This document shows positions 24,964 to 33,625 of a DNA stretch of 64,000 nucleotides, piece by piece; position 1 is the stretch's first letter, and every line of letters starts with the position of its first letter. Below the pieces are notes generated by a model, which was given only the letters and a program-made list of their open reading frames with translations, searched no databases and was not told where the DNA came from. The DNA lies in NCBI GenBank assembly GCA_023436395.1, contig JAEZJJ010000115.1, forward strand, positions 1-64,000, read 5' to 3'. Source of the DNA: Bacillota bacterium (GTDB lineage Bacteria > Bacillota > Clostridia > Lachnospirales > Cellulosilyticaceae). A program made the position numbers and the translations under genes.

Positions 24964-25917
24964 CTACAATTCATTATTAAATCTCTTAAGTGCCTTACCA
25001 CCCAGATAGTTACATAAGTCCCCTTGTTTATAGCCTTGTGATTCCATTATTGCTACTATATCATCATGAATTTTCCACCAACTGGTATTCCAATTAGCAT
25101 ATAAAGTATGCTCCTCTGGTGCACGCCCTATAATACGTTGTACTACAATATCTGGTGAAAGATATCTTAAAAAAGTAATGACTCTTTCTTTATAAGTTTC
25201 TAAGTCTATAAGTTTTAATTTCCCTTGTTGATAAGACTTAGCTAACGCTGTATTTTTTACAATATAAAGTGCATGTAATTTAACATAATCACTTTTTAAA
25301 GCACTCATACATTTTGCTGTTTCAATTACATCTTCTAATGTATCCCAAGGTAAATCTACAATAATATGTGTGCATATAGTAAAGGGATAAGCCTTTATTT
25401 GCATAATAGCATCTAAATACTCAGCTAAACTATGACCTCTATTAATTATTTTGAGGGTATTATAATTAATCGTTTGTAATCCTAGTTCAATACAGACTTC
25501 CTTATTATATTTTATAGACCATTCATATAATGCTTGTAAATATGCTTTATTAATACAATCTGGTCTTGTTGATACTGAAATCCCTATACTATCTGGGTGA
25601 ACAAGTTGCTCTAAGACCTTTTTAAACTCTTGAAGTGGCATATACGTATTACTATAATTCTGCAAATATGGAATATAGTATTTGGCCTTATATTTTATTT
25701 TAATTTTATCTATATTCTTATCTAGTTGTTCTTTTATACTTTCTTGACTACTACGCATCTCATATCCAGCACCTACATCTCCACAGTAAGTACATCCTCC
25801 ACGAGCCACACTTCCATCTCTATTAGGGCATGTAACAGGTAAATGAATCGGTATTTTATAAACCTTATCCCCATATTTTTCTTTTAAATAAGTTGAATAC
25901 TTATTATATACTTCCAA
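24964..25917 (-). CDS. TIGR01212 family radical SAM protein
   Basis: A 317-residue radical SAM protein. The cluster cysteines occur in the TIGR01212-type spacing, CPNRDGSVARGGCTYCGD (C-x9-C... ending CxxC), following VKKY-like KYGDKVYKIPIHLP. GLQTINYNTLKIINRGH and STRPDCI are conserved elongator-protein-3-like segments. A function is not established; a role in RNA modification has been suggested for relatives. The start is TTG at 25917 with GGAG nine bases upstream, which begins 1 base after the stop of the peptidase gene. Confidence 0.88.
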   Translation of the reverse strand: MEVYNKYSTYLKEKYGDKVYKIPIHLPVTCPNRDGSVARGGCTYCGDVGAGYEMRSSQESIKEQLDKNIDKIKIKYKAKYYIPYLQNYSNTYMPLQEFKKVLEQLVHPDSIGISVSTRPDCINKAYLQALYEWSIKYNKEVCIELGLQTINYNTLKIINRGHSLAEYLDAIMQIKAYPFTICTHIIVDLPWDTLEDVIETAKCMSALKSDYVKLHALYIVKNTALAKSYQQGKLKLIDLETYKERVITFLRYLSPDIVVQRIIGRAPEEHTLYANWNTSWWKIHDDIVAIMESQGYKQGDLCNYLGGKALKRFNNEL

Positions 25918-25918
25918 A

Positions 25919-26824
25919 CTAATTAACTCCTTTTCTTATGTTTCTTTGGGCACATTTTATTATTGGCCACGTACACTTCATAATATTTTCTGCTTGACTA
26001 ACTGAAATAGGATTTTCTCCTATTCCACATTCAATTGTAAATCCAGGTTTATGATAAGTTTCTATAAACCAATCTTTATATCCTCCAGAGGCTGCTAATT
26101 CATCTGGGACATCTAACTTATATCCACTTACTTCGGAGAACATTATAGCATATTCCTTAGCTGTTGGCACCTCTACATTCATATAATTCCAGTAGATTAC
26201 CTCTCCCTGTGTATGATAGGCAATCACCATATCATATAATCTTTTTCTTGTAAACTCAGCCAAAGCTTTACTCTCAGGCTCGCACTCTGGCATACTTCCT
26301 GCATAATGTGCATAGCTTGGTGATTTCTTATCGCTTATCCTTTTATATTTCAAGAAACCAGCATCATAATTGCGATTTAAATCTACTCCCCTTATATTAG
26401 CTTTCCATCTTGAAAAATTATTAACCCCTTCATTCATTTTTATTAATTTTTCTTTCTGTTTTTCATTCATTATCATCTCCAATCCATATAAACAAAGTTC
26501 AACACCATCTGGATTAACCATTGGTATAAAATCAAAATTAATCTCCTCCAAACTCATTTGATCCCTATCAATTTCTTCACATAATTTTTCTATACACTTC
26601 ATTAAAATATAAGTTGTAATCCATTCATTAGCATGATGACTTGCATTAACATGTATTCTTCGACTACTACACCCTATATGTGCCATATATATAGACCGTC
26701 CCATAACACTTCTACCTATACTTTTAATTTCTAAAAAATGATACCTTCGACTCAGCTCCATTAGTTGTTCCGACATAACCGAATAACTATAACAATATTG
26801 CTTGAGATTAACAATATATTCCAT
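25919..26824 (-). CDS. M14 family zinc carboxypeptidase
   Basis: A 301-residue metallopeptidase. The zinc ligands are in HASHHANEW (HxxE) and in a later His (AYHTQGEVIYW); substrate residues appear in DLNRNYDAGF; and the catalytic Glu is in GFTIECGIGE. The single-domain form without a signal peptide resembles the gamma-D-glutamyl-diaminopimelate peptidases (MpaA/ENP1-like) that act on cell-wall peptides, but exported LysM is missing. A cytoplasmic muropeptide-recycling role is therefore plausible but inferred. It is first in the five-gene operon ending at the 22-kb terminator, with AGGAGG before the ATG. Confidence 0.88.
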   Translation of the reverse strand: MEYIVNLKQYCYSYSVMSEQLMELSRRYHFLEIKSIGRSVMGRSIYMAHIGCSSRRIHVNASHHANEWITTYILMKCIEKLCEEIDRDQMSLEEINFDFIPMVNPDGVELCLYGLEMIMNEKQKEKLIKMNEGVNNFSRWKANIRGVDLNRNYDAGFLKYKRISDKKSPSYAHYAGSMPECEPESKALAEFTRKRLYDMVIAYHTQGEVIYWNYMNVEVPTAKEYAIMFSEVSGYKLDVPDELAASGGYKDWFIETYHKPGFTIECGIGENPISVSQAENIMKCTWPIIKCAQRNIRKGVN

Positions 26825-27008
26825 AAAACACCTCCTATATTAAGCTATATTATTTATATGGAAATCATTTCTACTTTATGTTTCCATTATATTTGGTAAT
26901 ATTATCCATGCGTAATCATTAGTTTTAAGTATATTATTTCTTAGTCTACATATAATACATTTATCATCTTGCTTTGCTATAAAATATCAGAAAGGTGGTT
27001 ACTTCATT

Positions 27009-27230
27009 ATGAGGTCTAGAACTTGGGATTATATTGCAATTACACTTATTATTATAGGTGCAATTAATTGGGGACTTATTGGATTCTTCCAATTTGACCT
27101 AGTAGCATTTATCTTTGGAGGCATGAGTTCATGGATCAGTAGAGTCATTTATGCTGTAATTGGAATTGCTGGACTTTACTGTCTTACACTTTATGGACGT
27201 GTTTACGATCAACCTTATTCTAATAATTAA
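27009..27230 (+). CDS. DUF378 small membrane protein
   Basis: A 73-residue protein with two membrane helices (about 9-29 and 44-62) and the family signature GAINWGLIGFFQFDLVAFIFGG. DUF378 proteins are common in Firmicutes and have no established function. AAAGGTGG lies ten bases before the ATG. It is one of three plus-strand genes, followed by its own terminator at 27242-27270. Confidence 0.9.
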   Translation: MRSRTWDYIAITLIIIGAINWGLIGFFQFDLVAFIFGGMSSWISRVIYAVIGIAGLYCLTLYGRVYDQPYSNN

Positions 27231-27241
27231 TTTCATTTACT

Positions 27242-27270
27242 AAAACCACTTTAAAATAAGTGGTTTTATT
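27242..27270 (+). terminator. Rho-independent terminator after the DUF378 gene
   Basis: AAAACCACTT (27242-27251) and AAGTGGTTTT (27258-27267) form a 10-bp stem with a 6-base loop, followed by ATTTATT. Confidence 0.75.
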
Positions 27271-27404
27271 TATTAATTAATGAAATTAACTGTAATTCTC
27301 AAACTAAGATCAAATTATCTTTAATATTTTTCATAAAAAACTAGGTATTTTACTAAGGAAATTGAATAAATATAATAATAAAAAACATTTAAGAGGTGAT
27401 GTGC

Positions 27405-27818
27405 ATGATTAAAATTATTACAGGTCAAATAGGAGAAGGTAAAACAAAAAAAATGATTGAAGAAGCTAATCAAATTATCACCCATATTAAAGGCTCTGCT
27501 GTGTATATTGATAGTACCAATACCCATCGTTATGTTTTATCCCATCAAATAAGACTTATTGAAGCCTCTACTTTTCCCCTCAAATCACAAATGGATTTCT
27601 TTGGATTTCTCTGCGGTATTTTATCTGCTAATCATGATATAGAAATTATCTTTATAGATGAATTGGTAAAACTCACCCACTGTTCTATCGATGAACTTAC
27701 ATTTCTATTTGATCGTATTAGAGATCTTTCAGAAAGATACCAAGTTGAGTTTATTATTGGTACCTCCTGTTCACACAGCGATCTTCCTGATTACCTCGCC
27801 CCCTATTTGATTGCCTAA
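27405..27818 (+). CDS. Small P-loop NTPase, function unknown
   Basis: A 137-residue protein with a Walker A motif close to its start (GQIGEGKTK, about residues 6-14) and a Walker B strand IEIIFIDEL (about residues 81-89). It resembles small clostridial ATP-binding proteins that databases sometimes mislabel as twitching motility proteins; I know of no defined function. The in-frame GTG (27396) and ATG (27399) overlap the ribosome binding site AAGAGGTG, so the ATG at 27405 is preferred. It converges on the debranching-enzyme gene and shares a strong bidirectional terminator. Confidence 0.75.
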   Translation: MIKIITGQIGEGKTKKMIEEANQIITHIKGSAVYIDSTNTHRYVLSHQIRLIEASTFPLKSQMDFFGFLCGILSANHDIEIIFIDELVKLTHCSIDELTFLFDRIRDLSERYQVEFIIGTSCSHSDLPDYLAPYLIA

Positions 27819-27829
27819 ATACAAACCAT

Positions 27830-27874
27830 AAAAAGTCATAAAGATGTGGTATTCTTGCATCTTTATGACTTTTT
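27830..27874. terminator. Bidirectional terminator between P-loop and debranching-enzyme genes
   Basis: A perfect 17-bp stem (27830-27846 and 27858-27874; AAAAAGTCATAAAGATG and its complement) with an 11-base loop. T-runs are present on both strands, so it can end both convergent transcripts. Confidence 0.85.
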
Positions 27875-27903
27875 GTTCATACTTTAAATATTTTAATTGT
27901 ATC

Positions 27904-29844
27904 CTATTTATCTTTACTTTCTATTTGTTTAAAAAGGCAAATACTATAGGGCTTTACTTCATAGGAAGTTTCCACTACTTCTTCATTCATTCCTTCCTCA
28001 GAAGTGTCTACTATCCTACACCACATCCCAGTAGATGGTGGTAATTCAAATGTTAAACTTTCATAATAACTATTGGCTATAAAAAAAAGACTTTCTTTTC
28101 CTTTAAATAAACAGGCAATACTTTTTGAACAGTAGGACCAATCTGGTTGATTATATCGTACCCCATGCCAACTCACTTTATAACTATTCATTTCACTGGA
28201 TTTAAAATAATCTAATTCTTTCCTAAGCTTTATTAAATTTTGAACAAATAAATAGTGTGACTTAAAATATTGTGCTCTTTCCCAATCTAACCAAGTTATT
28301 TCATTATCTTGACAAAAAGCATTATTATTTCCTTGCTGTGTACGCCCAACCTCATCCCCCATCAAGAGCATAGGTACTCCTTTTGAAAGAATTAATAAAC
28401 ACATCAGATTACGCATCATCTTTTTTCTTGTTTCTATAATAGTAATATCTTCAGTTTCTCCTTCAACTCCCCAATTATAACTGTAATTGGCATTATGCCC
28501 ATCTCTATTATTCTCTCCATTGGCTTCATTATGTTTTTCATTATATGATACTAAATCCCACATTGTAAAACCATCATGCGCTGTAATAAAATGCAACATA
28601 TGACAAGTTCCTTTTGTGATATCAGAAAAATAAATTTCTTTTCCTTGAATGCAATCTGCAAGAGCTTTGATGTTTCCTTGTTCACCTTTTATAAACTGTC
28701 TTATAGTGTCTCTAAAGTAATCACTCCATTCCCTAAAGGGACTAGGCATTCTTCCTACATCATAGCAACCTTTTGCATCCCAACTCTCACTAATCAATTT
28801 GGTAGTACTTAATAGAGGATGTTCCGCAATTTCATTTAAAAGAGATTTTTTAAGCCATTTTCCATTTTCATCTTGCCCTAAAATTGATGCTAAATCAAAT
28901 CTAAAGCCATCCACACCTATCTCTTCACTCCAATAAATCAAGCTATCTAATATTAATTTTTTAACTATATAATGGTTTGTATTTAAAGTATTTCCTGTTC
29001 CAGAACAGTTCAAAAATTCTCCTTTATCGTTATATTTATAGTATATTTCTGGTGCAAGATTCTTAAAATGAAAAGCTGTTCCATCTTTTCCGCCTTCACC
29101 TGTATGATTGTATACTACATCTAGTATAATCTCTAATCCTTCTTTATGTGCTGCCTCAACCAATTCCCTAAATTCATCAATAGCTTCCTCACTTGTTTTA
29201 CCTCCACAATAACGTTCATCTATTGCAAAAAAACTGATTGGATTATAACCCCATACATCCTCTAACAATTCATTCGTGTCAGGATTTTTATTTTTAAGTG
29301 CATGCGCATTCCATTTAAATATTGGCAAAAGTTCTAATGTCGTAATCCCTAATTCTTTTATATAAGCAAGTTGTTCCTTTAAACCTCTAAAGGTTCCCCT
29401 CATACTTTCTGGTAATTGAGAGCAATTTTTAGTAAAATGTCCTATATGTAGTTCATAAATAATCGTGTTATCCCAAGAAATATTAGGTTTTGGTAATACA
29501 TACTTCTTATATTTCTTTATAATATTACGCCATTCTCCCTGAACAAATGATGTTGCTTTTGCATAGGGATCAAGTATTGATGAAGAATAAGAATAATCTT
29601 CATAAACAATACGCCATACATAGGCCATACCCTCTTTTAAACCTTCTATTTCAACGCTAAAAATATTATCTTTTTGATAATTCGTTGCATCTAAAAGAAT
29701 TTTTTTAATTGGTAAAGTACTTTGTACTTCCTCATATATTTCTAGAAGCATTGTTGATGCACTTGTGGTATAAATACCCATCTGTGTTCCATGTTCTGTA
29801 AAATGACATCCTAATTTAGATTGCCCTACAGATAAATCATACAT
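27904..29844 (-). CDS. GH13 glycogen/starch debranching enzyme (GlgX/isoamylase type)
   Basis: A 646-residue alpha-1,6-glucosidase-type enzyme. Residues to about 120 form a CBM48-like N-terminal domain. The GH13 catalytic motifs follow: DVVYNHTGEG (region I), GFRFDLAS with the nucleophile Asp (II), ISESWD with the acid/base Glu (III) and ITAHDGFT (IV). A C-terminal beta domain completes it. The absence of a signal peptide places it in the cytoplasm, where it would trim glycogen or imported malto-oligosaccharides. GlgX versus pullulanase cannot be separated with certainty. It appears monocistronic, without other glg genes here. AGGAGG precedes the ATG. Confidence 0.88.
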   Translation of the reverse strand: MYDLSVGQSKLGCHFTEHGTQMGIYTTSASTMLLEIYEEVQSTLPIKKILLDATNYQKDNIFSVEIEGLKEGMAYVWRIVYEDYSYSSSILDPYAKATSFVQGEWRNIIKKYKKYVLPKPNISWDNTIIYELHIGHFTKNCSQLPESMRGTFRGLKEQLAYIKELGITTLELLPIFKWNAHALKNKNPDTNELLEDVWGYNPISFFAIDERYCGGKTSEEAIDEFRELVEAAHKEGLEIILDVVYNHTGEGGKDGTAFHFKNLAPEIYYKYNDKGEFLNCSGTGNTLNTNHYIVKKLILDSLIYWSEEIGVDGFRFDLASILGQDENGKWLKKSLLNEIAEHPLLSTTKLISESWDAKGCYDVGRMPSPFREWSDYFRDTIRQFIKGEQGNIKALADCIQGKEIYFSDITKGTCHMLHFITAHDGFTMWDLVSYNEKHNEANGENNRDGHNANYSYNWGVEGETEDITIIETRKKMMRNLMCLLILSKGVPMLLMGDEVGRTQQGNNNAFCQDNEITWLDWERAQYFKSHYLFVQNLIKLRKELDYFKSSEMNSYKVSWHGVRYNQPDWSYCSKSIACLFKGKESLFFIANSYYESLTFELPPSTGMWCRIVDTSEEGMNEEVVETSYEVKPYSICLFKQIESKDK

Positions 29845-29976
29845 AGCTTTAACCTCCTATTTCAAGTCAATTGCTGCTTATCAGCTATTTATCACACTTA
29901 TCTCTTTAATATTTTGAAGTATTAGTGTCTTTTTTGCAAGATAAATTGTTCTCTTTATAAAAGTTTTTTATTCCTC

Positions 29977-30005
29977 TTGAAAATTCAAGTACCTTATGCT
30001 AAGAT
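29977..30005 (+). promoter_or_regulatory. Sigma-A-type promoter for T-box/tyrS
   Basis: TTGAAA (29977-29982) and TAAGAT (30000-30005) are separated by exactly 17 bases, just before the T-box leader. Confidence 0.75.
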
Positions 30006-30009
30006 AAGC

Positions 30010-30236
30010 ATTAATTAAATGATTATAAAAACGATGATAAAGTCCCAGTAGTAAAATAATTAGCGGTTAAGAGAGTGTGTGATTGGTGTGAACACATCCC
30101 TAATATTTTATGAACTACAACTTTGGAGTTGAATATTTCGGTTGTCGCCGTTATCGACTTGAGGCAAACATAAGTTTGTGAATTAAGGTGGTACCACGGG
30201 TTATCTCGTCCTTAGGGAATGAGATAACCTTTTTTA
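30010..30236 (+). promoter_or_regulatory. Tyrosine T-box leader controlling tyrS
   Basis: The leader has the conserved T-box AAGGTGGTACCACG (30185-30198), whose TGG bulge (30189-30191) pairs with the uncharged tRNA end. It is followed by a terminator stem GGTTATCTC / GAGATAACC (30199-30229) and a T-run. Stem I is visible, with AGAGAG-like sequence and the specifier region GAACTACAAC, placing a TAC tyrosine codon at 30116-30118. Uncharged tRNA-Tyr would stabilise the antiterminator and allow tyrS transcription. The T-box and terminator are certain; exact stem I pairing was done by eye. Confidence 0.95.
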
Positions 30237-30276
30237 TTGTTTTTATAATTATTACTAAATTATAGGAGGCAAAACA

Positions 30277-31500
30277 ATGAATGCATTTGATGTTTTAATG
30301 GAACGTGGCTTCATCGAACAGATGACACATGAATCAGAAATCAAAGAACTTTTAGAAAAAGAAAAGGTTACTTTCTATATAGGTTTTGATCCTACTGCTG
30401 ATAGTCTTCATGTAGGACATTTTGTAACTGTTATGGCTATGAGTCATATGCAAAAAGCAGGCCATCGTCCTATCGTTCTTTTTGGCGGTGGTACAGCGAT
30501 GGTAGGAGACCCTACTGGCAAAACCGATATGCGTAAAATGATAACAACTGAGATTATTGACCACAATGTAGCTTGTTTTAAAAAACAAATGTCACGTTTC
30601 ATTTCTTTTGAAAATGATGCTGCCATTATGGTGGATAATGGGGATTGGTTACGTAACCTCAACTATATTGACTTTTTAAGAGAAGTGGGTGTACATTTTT
30701 CTGTTAATCGTATGCTTACTTTTGAATGTTATAAACAACGTCTTGAAAAAGGATTAACATTCCTTGAATTTAACTATATGCTTATGCAATCTTATGACTT
30801 TTTAGAACTTTATCGTCGCTTTAATTGTAAGCTACAATTGGGAGGCAATGATCAATGGTCAAATATATTAGGTGGCGTTGAATTAGTTAGAAGGCTTCAT
30901 GGAGACCAATCCTTTGGTATGACTTTCTCACTTTTAACCAATAGTGAAGGTAAAAAAATGGGTAAAACAGAAAAAGGTGCTGTTTGGCTAGATCCTGATA
31001 AAACATCTCCTTATGAGTTTTATCAATACTGGAGAAATGTAGCTGATGCTGATGTTAAGCGTTGCCTATCTTTATTAACTTTTGTCCCAATGGATGAAGT
31101 TAATAGCTTAACAGCTGTAGAAGGTTCTGCCATTAATAAAGCTAAGGAGCGTCTTGCTTTTGAAGTTACTAAAATTGTTCATGGTGAAGAGGAAGCAATC
31201 AAAGCTGATACTGCTGCTAAAGCTCTTTTCTTAGGTGGCGCCCATGGTGGTTCTATCCCTACTACACAAATGAATACAGCTGACTTTAAAACAGGTATGG
31301 ATATTCTTTCTTTACTTCAAGAAACAAAGCTTGTTCCTTCACGTTCAGAGGGTCGTCGTTTGGTCACTCAAAATGGTATCAAATTAGATGGTACGCCAAT
31401 AACAGACCCTAACTGTCTTATAACTTTAGACTACTTTAAAGATAATGAACTAATGATTCAAAAAGGTAAAAAAGTATTCCATAAGGTTATTTTGAAATAA
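30277..31500 (+). CDS. tyrS: Tyrosyl-tRNA synthetase
   Basis: A 407-residue class I synthetase that charges tRNA-Tyr. The HIGH motif is HVGH at residues 45-48 and the KMSKS motif is KMGKT at residues 227-231. LQLGGNDQWSNI is the conserved tyrosine-site segment. The C-terminal ~65 residues form the S4 domain that binds the tRNA (VPSRSEGRRLVTQNGIKLDG). AGGAGG precedes the ATG. The KMGKT signature is typical of one of the two TyrRS forms in Firmicutes. Control is by the upstream T-box. Confidence 0.98.
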   Translation: MNAFDVLMERGFIEQMTHESEIKELLEKEKVTFYIGFDPTADSLHVGHFVTVMAMSHMQKAGHRPIVLFGGGTAMVGDPTGKTDMRKMITTEIIDHNVACFKKQMSRFISFENDAAIMVDNGDWLRNLNYIDFLREVGVHFSVNRMLTFECYKQRLEKGLTFLEFNYMLMQSYDFLELYRRFNCKLQLGGNDQWSNILGGVELVRRLHGDQSFGMTFSLLTNSEGKKMGKTEKGAVWLDPDKTSPYEFYQYWRNVADADVKRCLSLLTFVPMDEVNSLTAVEGSAINKAKERLAFEVTKIVHGEEEAIKADTAAKALFLGGAHGGSIPTTQMNTADFKTGMDILSLLQETKLVPSRSEGRRLVTQNGIKLDGTPITDPNCLITLDYFKDNELMIQKGKKVFHKVILK

Positions 31501-31531
31501 TCCCTTGTCACGTAAAAAGTCCAGAGAATAA

Positions 31532-31584
31532 AAGGGACAGTTCACAACTTGGAATTTCTCTCAACAAGTTGCGAACTGTCCCTT
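31532..31584. repeat. Long GGGACAGTTC-type hairpin downstream of tyrS
   Basis: AAGGGACAGTTC-a-CAACTTG (31532-31551) pairs with CAAGTTG-c-GAACTGTCCCTT (31565-31584) around a 13-base loop; a single A/C mismatch interrupts 19 pairs. There is no T-run, so it is not a standard terminator, although it may still end or stabilise the tyrS message. Its GGGAC...GTCCC ends resemble dispersed palindromic (REP-like) elements, which is inference from form only. Confidence 0.7.
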
Positions 31585-31605
31585 CATCTTAGCCTGCCTA
31601 AAAAC

Positions 31606-32138
31606 CTATTTATTCATAATAGCTTGTGCCCTCTCTATTAATTGAGCTTTATCAATGACATAATTTATCTCTTGCAACATATAGCTTATCCCTTCTTCAT
31701 ACCATACTATAGTTTGAACATGATTAACTTTTACCTCATCTGCACCATAAGAAACTCCTAGTTGGCCTGCTGCTACTGCTTCTTCATCTTCTTCCTTTTG
31801 CAGGTAGCTTGATTCTACTGAAGGAACACAGGTCTTGCTATCCACTTTTTCTTCAATGGCTTCCATAGGTACTAATCGCTTAGCTTTCTTCTGACTTTTC
31901 CATGCTAGCCTTGTCAGTAACCGAAAAACCATATTTAAAACTGTTCTGGATTTTTTAACCCTTTGATAGAAAGATAGCACTTTACAAAAGCCTCCTGAAC
32001 AATGTCTTCACTTATACAAGCATCTCCAGTAATCAGGCATACTGTACGAACAGCTTGAATTTTATACCTTTCAAAAAGTTGACCAAAAGCCCTCATATCC
32101 CCTTCTTGAACCTTCTTAATAAGTTCTATCTCTTCCAT
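31606..32138 (-). pseudogene. Remnant of an ECF sigma factor fused by deletion to an anti-sigma (DUF4367-like) tail
   Basis: From the ATG at 32138 (AGGAGGAG upstream) a sigma-70 region 2 is read: EEIELIKKVQEGDMRAFGQLFERY then SEDIVQEAFVKCYLSIKGLKNPEQF. It stops at TAA 31935-31937. In another frame the protein continues as VFRLLTRLAWKSQKKAKRLVP, the usual rest of region 2. One extra T in the A5 run at 31924-31928 (T5 on the coding strand) would restore WFFRLLTRLAW. Region 4 is missing altogether. The last ~50 residues (SYGADEVKVNH to IERAQAIMNK) look like the end of a DUF4367 anti-sigma protein. So at least one stop, one frameshift and one internal deletion are present. Confidence 0.8.
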
Positions 32139-32250
32139 CTTTTTCTCCTCCTCGGTGCACCTATCTATAAGAGCCTTTTACTTTAGAATCGGTTCATTAA
32201 TTCAAGAAGTTATTTAAAAAATCTTAATACTTACTTTTTTATTGTACATT

Positions 32251-32313
32251 AAAAAAGCTCCTATAGTGAGCCTATTTGAATAAATAATTCTAATCATTTG
32301 CTCGCTATAAGAG
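32251..32313 (-). terminator. Probable terminator after the AI-2E family gene
   Basis: On the minus strand CTCTTATAGCGAGC and GCTCACTATAGGAG pair with one G-U and one mismatch around a 28-base loop, followed by TTTTTTAAT. It lies 16 bases after the stop codon and ends the six-gene operon. Confidence 0.7.
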
Positions 32314-32328
32314 TTTTATTATTTGAAT

Positions 32329-33606
32329 TTAATCTCTATTTTTTTGGATTCTTCTTACTCTTTCTGCTTTCACCTGAGAAGCCATTTCCTCCTCTAGCAC
32401 TTCTTCTCCGTCAGGGAACAGTTCTGTTACATACCTAAGTAATACTAATCTAATAAAAGCTGCTACTGGTACACCAATAAGCATTCCCATTAAACCAAAC
32501 AAATTGCCACCAATTAAAATGGCTAATAATACAATGACTGGATGGAGCTTAACACATTCTCCTACTACTTTAGGTACAATGATCCATCCGTCTATTTGTT
32601 GGATAATCAAGATAGCTATTGCACCATAAATGGCTTTCATGGGATTAGGGTCAAGAATACCAATAATAATGGCTAAAACAAAACCTACAATAGGTCCAAA
32701 ATAGGGTATCAAGTTAAAAATTCCTGCTATAACACCAATAATAATAGCAAAATCTAATTGAATAATTGTTAATGCTAAACTTGTAAGTACTGCAACAATT
32801 ATTGCATCAATAATTTGCCCTCTAATATATCCTGAAAAAATATAGTCTATATCATGGCATAATACCATTACATGACGATATATTTTTGGCCTTAATAGAG
32901 TATAGCTTATTTTTTTAACCACTGCCACACAACGTTCCTTATCTTGTAATAAGTAAAATGCTATAACAAATGCTAATATAAGATTCATAGCATTTAGCCC
33001 AATTGTAGTAAAGTAATTAATCAGTTGATTGGATATCCTTATAACAAACGCATTAATTACCCCATATATTTTTTGAACAATATCCTCTTGCCCCTTCAAA
33101 ATACCTATTTCATTTGTAAAGCGGTTAACACCATCGAAAACATTTTCAAAATAAATGAAATATTTTCTTATACTTTCTTTTATGCTTAAAAAAGAAAAAT
33201 TTCCCGAAACGGCTTCTACATTCATGACAATAATAAGAATAAATAATCCTAATATCATAACAACTGATAGAAAAGTAAAAAAAGTTGGCATTGTTCTTGT
33301 TTGCCAACTTTTTTGATGATTCAAATCACTCGTAATTTGATTCTTTTTACTATGAAATGTACTTTTCTTTTTAATTTGATGGCATTTATTTTCATAAAAC
33401 TTAACAATAGGATCTAAAAGGTAAGCAATAATAAATCCTAAAATAAGTGGCTTTAATAACTCATAAATCAGATAGACTAACTTACAAACTGCTTTCCATA
33501 CTTCATCTAATCGAAGCATTACCAATATACCAACAAATGTTACTAAAGTAGCTCCAACCGCATACACAGCTATTGTAAAATAGCGATTATTTCTCTGGAT
33601 TTTCAT
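32329..33606 (-). CDS. AI-2E family transporter / UPF0118 membrane protein
   Basis: A 425-residue polytopic protein with about eight membrane helices. Conserved parts are IIAYLLDPIVKFYE near the N-terminus, GLNAMNLILAFVIAFYLLQDKE, and the C-terminal block IQQIDGWIIVPKVVGE then HPVIVLLAILIGG and MLIGVPVAA. Family members have been linked to autoinducer-2 export or sodium/proton antiport, so the substrate is open. A charged insertion (about residues 75-105) follows the second helix. It is the last gene of the operon running from the GalT-like gene. Confidence 0.88.
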   Translation of the reverse strand: MKIQRNNRYFTIAVYAVGATLVTFVGILVMLRLDEVWKAVCKLVYLIYELLKPLILGFIIAYLLDPIVKFYENKCHQIKKKSTFHSKKNQITSDLNHQKSWQTRTMPTFFTFLSVVMILGLFILIIVMNVEAVSGNFSFLSIKESIRKYFIYFENVFDGVNRFTNEIGILKGQEDIVQKIYGVINAFVIRISNQLINYFTTIGLNAMNLILAFVIAFYLLQDKERCVAVVKKISYTLLRPKIYRHVMVLCHDIDYIFSGYIRGQIIDAIIVAVLTSLALTIIQLDFAIIIGVIAGIFNLIPYFGPIVGFVLAIIIGILDPNPMKAIYGAIAILIIQQIDGWIIVPKVVGECVKLHPVIVLLAILIGGNLFGLMGMLIGVPVAAFIRLVLLRYVTELFPDGEEVLEEEMASQVKAERVRRIQKNRD

Positions 33607-33625
33607 AGTAAGTAGCCTCCAAAAT

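Noticed and set aside
31606..31980. 124-codon frame as an independent gene
   Set aside because: Its first residues come from sigma region 2 in a shifted frame and no ribosome binding site precedes its ATG, so it is part of the pseudogene.
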